Origin: Pseudogymnoascus destructans
Lineage: Eukaryota > Ascomycota > Leotiomycetes > Thelebolales > Thelebolaceae
DNA: 64,000 nucleotides
Direction of reading: 5' to 3'
Assembly: GCF_001641265.1 (NCBI RefSeq)
Contig: NW_020167523.1
Span: forward strand, 930,001 to 994,000
Part shown: positions 56,471 to 64,000 of the stretch, one piece after another
Layout: every line of letters begins with the position of its first letter
Position numbering within the stretch: the first letter of the stretch is position 1
The notes under the pieces: model-generated
Databases searched by the model: none
What the model saw: the letters and a program-made list of their open reading frames with translations, nothing else
Told to the model about the DNA's origin: nothing
Translations under genes and position numbers: made by a program

Positions 56471-59255
56471 ATGCGTTTGGACGTTAAGGTATATGCTCCA
56501 TATTTCTCTATGCCCTTAATATGATGGGGGACCCTTGATTTGGGGAGCTGATGGTGGTGCTGGGGAGGGGGGTGGGATGTTGGAGGCATGTGAAGGGGGG
56601 TTTTGGGAATAGTTGGCTAACGGGCATGGAATTATAGAAACAGCTCTTCGCGAGGAGCGAAAGGGTGAAGGGAATTGATTTCCATCCTACGGAGCCGTGG
56701 ATCTTGACTACACTTTACAATGGTATGGATAGTCTCCCCCCACCCCCCAAGGTCAGGGAACTGACACATATACCCCAGGCCATGTATACATCTGGTCCTA
56801 CGAGACCCAGTCGATCGTCAAAACCTTCGAGCTGACCGACGTCCCCGTGCGCGCGGGTCGCTTCATCGCGCGCAAGAACTGGATCGTCTGCGGCTCCGAC
56901 GACTTCCAGCTGCGCGTGTACAACTACAATACCTCGGAAAAGATCACCACCTTCGAGGCGCACCCGGACTACATCCGCGCCATCGTCGTGCATCCCACCC
57001 AGCCTTTCGTCCTCACCGCCTCCGATGATATGACGATCAAGCTGTGGGATTGGGAGAAGGGATGGAAGTGCGTTCAGGTGTTTGAGGGACATGCGCACTA
57101 CGTTATGGGCCTGGCGATTAACCCGAAGGATACGAATACGTTTGCTTCGGCGTGTTTGGATCGCACGGTCAAGATTTGGAGTTTAGGGAGTTCGACGGCG
57201 AACTTCACATTGGAGGCGCATGAGACAAAGGGTGTGAATCATGTGGATTATTACCCGCAGTCGGATAAGCCGTATCTTCTTACCACGTCGGATGACAGGA
57301 CGGTCAAGATCTGGGATTACACCACCAAGTCCCTGATTGCCACGCTCGAGGGCCACACCAGCAATGTCTCATTCGCCTGCTACCACCCGGAGCTACCAGT
57401 CATTGTGTCTGGTTCGGAAGACGGAACCGTCAAAATCTGGCACGCAAACACCTACCGTCTCGAGCAGTCCCTCAGCTACGGCTTAGAACGCGCGTGGTGT
57501 GTTAGCTACCAGCGCGGCAAGCAGGGCGTCGGAATCGGTTTCGACGATGGAGCCGTTGTGATCAAAATGGGTCGCGAGGAGCCGGCTGTTTCCATGGACG
57601 GTTCGGGGAAGTTGATCTGGGCCAGGCACAGCGAGGTTGTGTCGTCCATCATCAAGGGCGGCGATGCTACGCTGAAGGATAACGAGCCAGTCTCCCTCCC
57701 CACCAAGGATCTGGGAACGTGCGAAGTCTACCCGCAAACCCTGGTTCACTCGCCCAACGGCCGATTCGTCTCTGTCTGTGGTGATGGAGAGTATATCATC
57801 TACACTGCTCTGGCGTGGCGTAACAAGGCGTTCGGCTCGGCACTGGACTTTGTCTGGGGGTCGAAGGAGAATAGCAATGACTACGCCATCCGTGAGTCGG
57901 CGACGAGCGTGAAGATTTACAAGAACTTTGTGGAGAAGGCTGGGGGGCTTGATGTTGGCTTCCCGGCTGAGGGCCTTGCTGGTGGTGTTCTTCTTGGTGT
58001 TAAGGGCCAGGGTGGAATTGGCCTGTTTGATTGGCAGACTGGAGGCTTGGTTAGGAGGATTGAAGTTGATCCCATCAATGTGAGTTCACTCCGTCTAATC
58101 CAGTATGGTAACGTTCTAATTTTCTAGGTCTACTGGTCTGAGAGCGGAGAACTCGTGACGCTTGCTTGCGAGGAGACATTCTACGTCCTGCGCTTCTCGC
58201 GGGATAACTACCTCCACGCTCTGCAGAACGGTGAAGTCGAGGAGGATGGCGTCGAGTCAGCATTCGAGGTCATCAGCGACATCAACGAGAGCGTACGCAC
58301 CGGAGAATGGGTGGGTGACTGCTTCATCTACACGAACAGCACGAACCGCCTGAACTACCTCGTCGGCGACCAGACCTACACCATCAGCCACTTCGACCAC
58401 CCCATGTACCTCCTGGGCTACATCCAGCGCGACTCGCGCATCTACCTCTGCGATAAAGACGTCTCCGTGACCTCCTTCTCCCTCTCCCTCTCCGTCGTCG
58501 AGTACCAAACCCTCGTCCTCCGCGACGACATGGAATCCGCCGCCGAGCTCCTCCCCTCCATTCCCGCGTCCGAATCCAACAAGATTGCCCGCTTCCTCGA
58601 GGGACAGGGCCACAAGGAACTCGCCCTCTCCGTCGCCACAGACCCAGAACACAAGTTCGACCTCGCCCTCGCCCTGAACCAGCTCCCCACCGCCCTTGCC
58701 CTTGCCCGCGTCGCTGACGCTGAGCACAAGTGGAAGACGGTCGGTGATGCTGCGCTCGCTGCTTGGGATGTTGCGCTGGCCGCGGAATGCTTCACGCACG
58801 CGCGTGATCTGGGATCCTTGCTGCTCCTGCACTCTGCGACGGGTGATCGCGACGGACTCACCGGGCTGGCAGAGCAGGCTCGCGAGGGAGGCGCACATAA
58901 TGTCGCTTTCGCGTGTCTGTGGCAGCTGGGCGATGTACCAGCGTGTATCGCGCTTCTGAGCAGCACCGGGCGTGCAGCTGAGGCAGCGCTGTTCGCGCAG
59001 ACCTACGCGCCTAGCGCGGCGCCTAAAGCGGTGGAGGAGTGGAAGAGAGAGTTGGAGGCGGGGAAGAAGGGGAGGGTGGCGAAGATTCTTGGTGTGCCGG
59101 GGGCGGAGGGGGATGAGGAGTTGTTCCCGGAGTGGGATGAGTGGATTAGGTTGGAGGAGGAGGGAGGGGTGGCGCCGGTGACGGAGCAGGAGGTGCAGGA
59201 GAGGGAGGATGAGGTGAGGGAGGTGGAGGAGAATTTGATTGATGCTGAGGCGTAG
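56471..59255 (+). CDS. SEC27: Coatomer subunit beta' (COPI)
   Basis: Exons 56471-56488, 56638-56722, 56779-58079 and 58128-59255 give 843 residues, all in phase. The start [20 protein letters not shown] and the WD40 propeller that follows are typical ([68 protein letters not shown]). A second propeller and an alpha-solenoid come next (for example [20 protein letters not shown]). The C-terminus is acidic. Beta'-COP is part of the COPI outer coat and binds dilysine motifs on cargo for Golgi-to-ER retrieval. GLO3, the GAP that acts on COPI coats, is encoded about 30 kb away. The first exon codes only six residues. Confidence 0.96.
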
Positions 59256-60507
59256 ATGTGGGGGTATAAATAGTAGAGTAGGGGTACTGTTTGATTTGTC
59301 TGCCTGTGGCAGTTCCTGCCTTGTGGGGCACGGCGGGGTCAAAAAGGGAAGATAGAAGATAATGACATTTCATATTTTTTTAGTTCACGCGCATATGAGT
59401 ACTCCTGCTGCCCCAAAGTGTCTACAGATCCCGTCGTGGTGATGGGTGGGGTGTTAGAAATTAGATGATTATACGGAAATTTAGGACTTTGATAGGATGC
59501 TTCAGCAGAGTCCCTATACAGGTGTGTGGGCGGCCCGAGTATTGTGATCTAGAAAGGAGGGGAGAGCGCACAAACTACAGCCTCACAGGCACTGTTTACA
59601 CTCATAACAGGTTCTCCTTCCTCCACTACTACATTCTGTGATAGCACCTGCCCCCACGGGCACAGTATTATACAAATGATCTAAGTTTGTTCTGACATTC
59701 ATTTGATGCACAGATGCTATTATATTATATAAAGGGCATCTAGCGTCAGACACCATCCAAGTAACCAGGACACCAGAGAAGCGGTCAATGCGACTAGGTA
59801 CGGCGACACACAAAAGATGAAGACTCCTCTAGCGCGCAGAAAAGAAGGTTGTCACTAATGGACACATCGAGGAATCCAACTAGTGACTTGAATATAGTGA
59901 CGAGAATGTAGTGACGAGAATGTAGTAACGAGAGTGAAGCGACAAGAATGTAGTGACAACAGCACACGAACAGACCAAAGGGGTAGCAGAGACTAGAATT
60001 CATACGAGATTGTATATTCGAGTTCCTCCTTATGAATGACATGCTAACACGGGGTATCTCTCTAAAGCCACTGCCAAAGAAGAAAATATTGGTTTCACAG
60101 TCACATTCTAAATCACATTGCAAAGAAAACCGAGGTTTGGTGTCCATAATTGGATCTGATATTTTTTAGAACTTAAAGAAGTAAACGCGAATGTCAAAAG
60201 CCGAAACCCCCTATTGATATTTGGTTGCCGAATATGCGATAACTATAATTCTTAGTGTCGTGCGTGATGAAAACGCCGTCGGTCATTATCAGAGGAAAAC
60301 CTCATCTGAAGGCTGAGAAGTCACAAATAGACCCGATGGTAAGCGACCGACAGGGAGAAAAAATAAATAAATAGCCCAATCTCCGAGACATAGGAGCAGA
60401 AGATGCGTCACTGAGAGTGGGAGAGATTTGAGCTAGGCCTCCAAGGGCAAATGTTAGTCGTACGGTTTCCAGCCTTTGAATCCCGCGGAGAATTTCGCCC
60501 TGGCACT
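59256..60507. other. Convergent intergenic region SEC27 / Argonaute
   Basis: 1.25 kb with no gene recognised. A small tandem repeat of about 14 bp (AGTGACGAGAATGT and variants) lies at roughly 59890-59960. Confidence 0.5.
59890..59960. repeat. 14-bp degenerate tandem repeat
   Basis: Four to five units related to AGTGACGAGAATGT, with one- to two-base changes. Noncoding. Confidence 0.75.
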
Positions 60508-63500
60508 TTACTGCCAATACATATTCCATCGAAGGTTCGCGTGAACGGGGCCGTGTCTCATCTTTCCGTCGTCAGCGTCCATCAAGTGCAGACGGGCCCG
60601 CTCACAGGCTTGATCGGCATAGTAGACCGGCGGGCAGACAGCAACCGAGGTCGTTGCGCGCGCATAGGAGGAGCATAGGTTGAAAGTCAGACGCTGGAAG
60701 GCGTCGGCTCCCATGTTGTTCTCATCCACTATGGTCACATAGCGGGTTGGTCTCTTGGTTCCTTGAAGATCCGGGCTGTGAGATAGGTTAGTCATTGATT
60801 CTTCACGCAGAGGGTTTGGGAAGTATAACTTACTGAGCGATGATGAACGCATCATTGATGGTGGAGGAGTTCTCGACCACAGTGCCGCATGGGACGTTTC
60901 CAAGCTTCGAAGCAATATCTCTGTCGGCAAAGAAGCGTGTATGATGGCGTTTGATCGCTACAATGATTGTGATCTTTGCCTGGGCTCCGAGCTCCTGGCA
61001 TAGCTCGCGCAGTTTGAGACCCTCTTCGGTTTTGATCGACTGAAATTCTGATTCTGAAACTCCATCACGATAGTAGACGATATGCTGGGGATACACTGCA
61101 ACTGTTAGCTTTGGGACCACTTGAGGAGGTGGCAAATGACTTACATCCATTGTTTTTCTCGGCGTAGCGCTTGAGAAGTTCAGCCATCATAGGTTTCACA
61201 TTTGCAATAGACCCCAAAAGAGACTCCTGGATACTTGCCACAGCCGTATATGCCGTGCACTCGCGGTCCCAAGTTCCCACAAGTGCTGCAGTTGAAGGGG
61301 GCGGGTTGACTGATCGAAGCGCGCCCGGAGCTGCGTGAGAAATATCACCGCCCAAAAGCATGCAACGGCCTGCTTTGAACAAAGGTTCCTCCGCAATGCA
61401 GTTGGTCCCGCCGAGCTTGACATTAACCTTCATGGCGATGTTCGCCAAGTACTGAGCCGAACCACGTCCACTAAGAGCTTTCTCCTGAAGCATCACCTGG
61501 GATGCAATGCCGATATGAACATCAAGCCCTGCCTTCAAAGTTTTGTAGATAGGAACGCTGGCTCCTTGGAGTATGATAAAGATAACGTCTGGAGGGACTC
61601 CGAACTTGTTGTGCGCGCGGGCAACGGAATCCTTGACAACAAGTGTCAAGTTTCCGAAAGGATTTCCAACAATGATCGGAGGACCTTCTCGAGGGACCGT
61701 CATTCCGCAGTCAGTGAATGATCGAACCATCTCGCTTCCGAACCTCTCAAGCTGATTATTATCAAGGGGTTGTCTCGCAGGAACATAAACGATAACCCAA
61801 GACTTAATCGTGGATGGTCGAAGAAATTTGAGGCCGCGTAGGTTCCACCTGCCATCTCTTGGAGTCATTGGTCGATTTCCTCCATATGTCAAACGAGGAG
61901 CAGGTAGGATGCGTGCCTTTACGCTCATCATATCGGTATTAACCTTGAACCCATGTGCAGCAATCGTAGGGACATCATGGTGGCTAAGCAGCCTCAATCC
62001 GTGCTGGATCTGTTTTTTTCTCTCATAAGCAGGAGCAGTGGCAAACCTTTAGCAGTATGTTAGCGTTGCAGAAAATCATATGGGAGTGGAATACATACTT
62101 TATGAAGTCCGCCGTCTCTTGGCCTTGAAGAACCTCCTTGTACCGCTCTCCATCGGCACTAAAGCACACTTCAAGCGGAAAATCTCCAAACCGAGTTGAC
62201 GCCAAAGGAAGCCTAGGGAATTGGAGCTTAATGTTATACTTCCTCTCAAAATAGTCTGAAACCGAGGTCGTTTGGGTTGTGCTTTCATCATCGCCAGCTC
62301 TCTCCTCAAATGTTGACTCCATGGCATTCCGCTGAGAAAATCCGGTCAACCTGATCTTTTTATCCTTCTTTGAAGACGTCAAATGTCTGATATTGAAGAA
62401 GCTGCCGCGGAGTCGACCACAGGAGACAAAGAACTTCTCGGGGTTGGAAAGAAAATCTCCTTCCAACCGACCGGTTTGGGTTCCCATAAGGGCGCACGCA
62501 GTATCGATGAGACAAACTCCTGGAACCCAGAAAGGAGTCGTGGCTGTGTCGATGTTCAGTGTAATGCGACCAAATCGAAGCTGCATAGATTGGAAAACGC
62601 CACGGCGTGCCTCAAGAACATTTTTGGTGGATCTAAGCATCATTGTTGTCTCGGGCGAGCGGTCAAAGTAGGCGCTCGAGTTCGGTCTGGTGATGAAGCG
62701 GGTTGCGGGATCCTTCCGAAAAACCGCCTGAATCCATTTCAGAATGTTTTCGATGCTCTCATTTCCAGCCGGGTTCAAGTCGAACTTTCCACCTTGAATA
62801 TAGCCGACGAGAGTTCCAACTGGGAGAACCCCGGTGCTTCTCACTGATACCTCGACTGAGTTTGGTTTGCCATCTCGGCGCTTCTCCAGCTCGACAACGT
62901 TAGTCTCTGCCGTCCCCACCGGAACGATTACATGTGGTGACCACCCAAGGCTCACACCATCAAACACGAAGTCTTCCTTAAGAAATGTGGCCACTGCCTT
63001 TGTCATCAGGACACGTGCGAGCTGCTGCGAGCTCACTTTGTCGCTGCCTTTGAGTTGAGAATCCTCCGGGACACGGAATCGAAATTCATATCTGGACGGG
63101 AATATTAACACAGAAGAATACATGGATATGGTGATAAGCTTACTGGTATATTGCTTTTGTTGGAAGGGACTCAATGGTGTGGTGATTCACCTGAACCATC
63201 ACTTTTTCTCCGACGGTGCCTCGGACTTGGAGGTCTGGATAAGGTACTTGTCGAGCGCCTTCAGGGATAGGGACGTCGTTTGGTAACTCGGGAAGGTTCG
63301 ATCGCGGGGCATCTCCCGGGGTGTTTCCTTGGTAACCACCTCTGCCTCCGCCTCCGCCTTTTTTTCAAGTCAGTAATAAGCAATAGTCGGGGTGACATAG
63401 GCTTACGAGGTTCTCGGAACCGGTCTCCACGTGGGCCTCCCTCACGTCCAGGCGATCTGGATCTATCACGGCGCTGGTGGTCTCTCCCACCACGATCTTG

Positions 63501-63548
63501 ATACCCTCCGCGGTCACGGTATCCACCTCGATCATTGTAGCCCGACAT
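60508..63548 (-). CDS. Argonaute (PAZ-PIWI) RNA-silencing protein, QDE-2/Ago type
   Basis: Six minus-strand exons, 63548-63407, 63357-63144, 63091-62099, 62046-61145, 61095-60834 and 60775-60508, keep phase and give 926 residues. The N-terminus is an RG/RD-rich disordered segment (MSGYNDRGGYRDRGGYQDRG). Argonaute N, linker, PAZ, MID and PIWI regions follow. Anchor stretches are VPVGTAETNVVELEKRRDGK, FKVNTDMMSVKARILPAPRL and VIFIILQGASVPIYKTLKAG. PIWI slicer residues are visible: D in LLGGDISHAAPG (about 683), D in YYRDGVSES (about 761) and D in PVYYADQACERA (about 892), so cleavage activity is likely. Argonautes load small RNAs to silence transcripts and repeats. The intron between the RG segment and the body was needed to read QVPYPDLQVRGT in frame. 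Confidence 0.95.
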
Positions 63549-64000
63549 TGTGTCTTGATGTTGTGACTGAAATTGATTTGAGCTGAGAAGTCAGTATGGC
63601 ATGAACTGAGTAAAATGATCCAATGCTGAAGATGAGGATCTGAATGAAGCAATTCTGGACTTGAAATGAGCAATTGGCCTACCTAGAACGAATATTCACG
63701 TGGTTAAGTGCGGTTGAAGAAGAACAGGCTCGGTATGGCAAGCTTTGGAAGAGAAGTTAGTCCAACGAAGGCTCGATGTTGTTGGTTGTTGATGTGGAAG
63801 GAAGGAGAAGGGTGAAGGACGAAAGATGAGCTTTTATACTCAGGAATTGGTGGCTTTGAAGTTGTTGATTGATGTGTTTGGAAGGAAGATGAAGGGTCAG
63901 CAACCAAAGATGGGGTTTTATACCCAGTAATCGGTGATGTTGCTTGAGGAAAGAGAAAATGGCTCACGTGGAAGGGATATTTGAACTGATCAAGGGCCAA
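63549..64000. promoter_or_regulatory. Argonaute upstream region with tandem duplication
   Basis: Presumed promoter and leader. Two similar blocks of about 85 bp, near 63790-63865 and 63875-63945, share TGGAAGGAAG, AAGATG and TTTTATAC(C/T)CAG(G/T)AAT(C/T)GGTG. Confidence 0.6.

Noticed and set aside
1..64000. tRNA genes, rRNA genes, CRISPR arrays or a biosynthetic gene cluster
   Set aside because: No B-box-like tRNA arm, rRNA core or spacer-repeat array was seen by eye. The genes are housekeeping with no backbone synthase.

Overview
This window is nuclear DNA from a filamentous ascomycete (Pezizomycotina). The evidence is compact genes with 47-64 nt GT-AG introns (one GC-AG), CT-AAC-like branch sites, and typical fungal genes: mannitol-1-phosphate dehydrogenase, a fungal N-acetylglutamate synthase, an augmin HAUS6 subunit, a Zn2Cys6 regulator, a PNS1-type transporter and an RNAi Argonaute. 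I cannot fix the class or genus from sequence alone. No tRNA, rRNA or CRISPR was seen. All exon joins are my own splice predictions, checked for reading phase.

Layout. 1-9.95 kb is gene-dense: a tetraspan membrane protein (possibly cut by the window edge), PMS1, V-ATPase subunit e, ARV1 and N-acetylglutamate synthase. About 9.96-22.1 kb is a gene-free nest of repeats. 22.3-32.5 kb holds PNS1, GLO3, TIM21 and MTR10. 32.5-34.8 kb is intergenic with a minisatellite. 34.8-46.2 kb holds a Zn2Cys6 regulator, RBM25, bS21m, a rhodanese/ACR2-type protein, a membrane protein and a GVP36-like BAR protein. 46.9-59.3 kb holds a conserved unknown protein, an HD-domain protein, HAUS6, mannitol-1-phosphate 5-dehydrogenase and SEC27. 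60.5-63.5 kb is an Argonaute.

The repeat nest can be read in layers. Two 917-bp copies of a TG...CA repeat ('family A') face each other across a 256-bp core. The left arm was split by a 936-bp family A copy (target duplication ATTTT). The right arm was split by a Ty1/copia element (LTRs 14052-14235 and 20007-20190, target duplication GATGG). The copia element was itself split by a 935-bp family A copy (target duplication TTGGA). On the left lies a 935-bp foldback element; on the right, three truncated family A copies share one terminus. The copia LTRs differ at one base of 184, but its coding region is broken in several places.

The genes are mostly housekeeping: mismatch repair, vacuolar acidification, sterol homeostasis, arginine synthesis, COPI traffic (GLO3 and SEC27), mitochondrial import and translation, nuclear import, splicing, spindle and RNA silencing. 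I see no biosynthetic cluster or obviously new multi-gene system. The most unusual structures are the layered palindrome, the foldback element, a 70-nt near-perfect hairpin at 55.9 kb, and apparent frame breaks in GLO3 and HAUS6 beside C/G runs.
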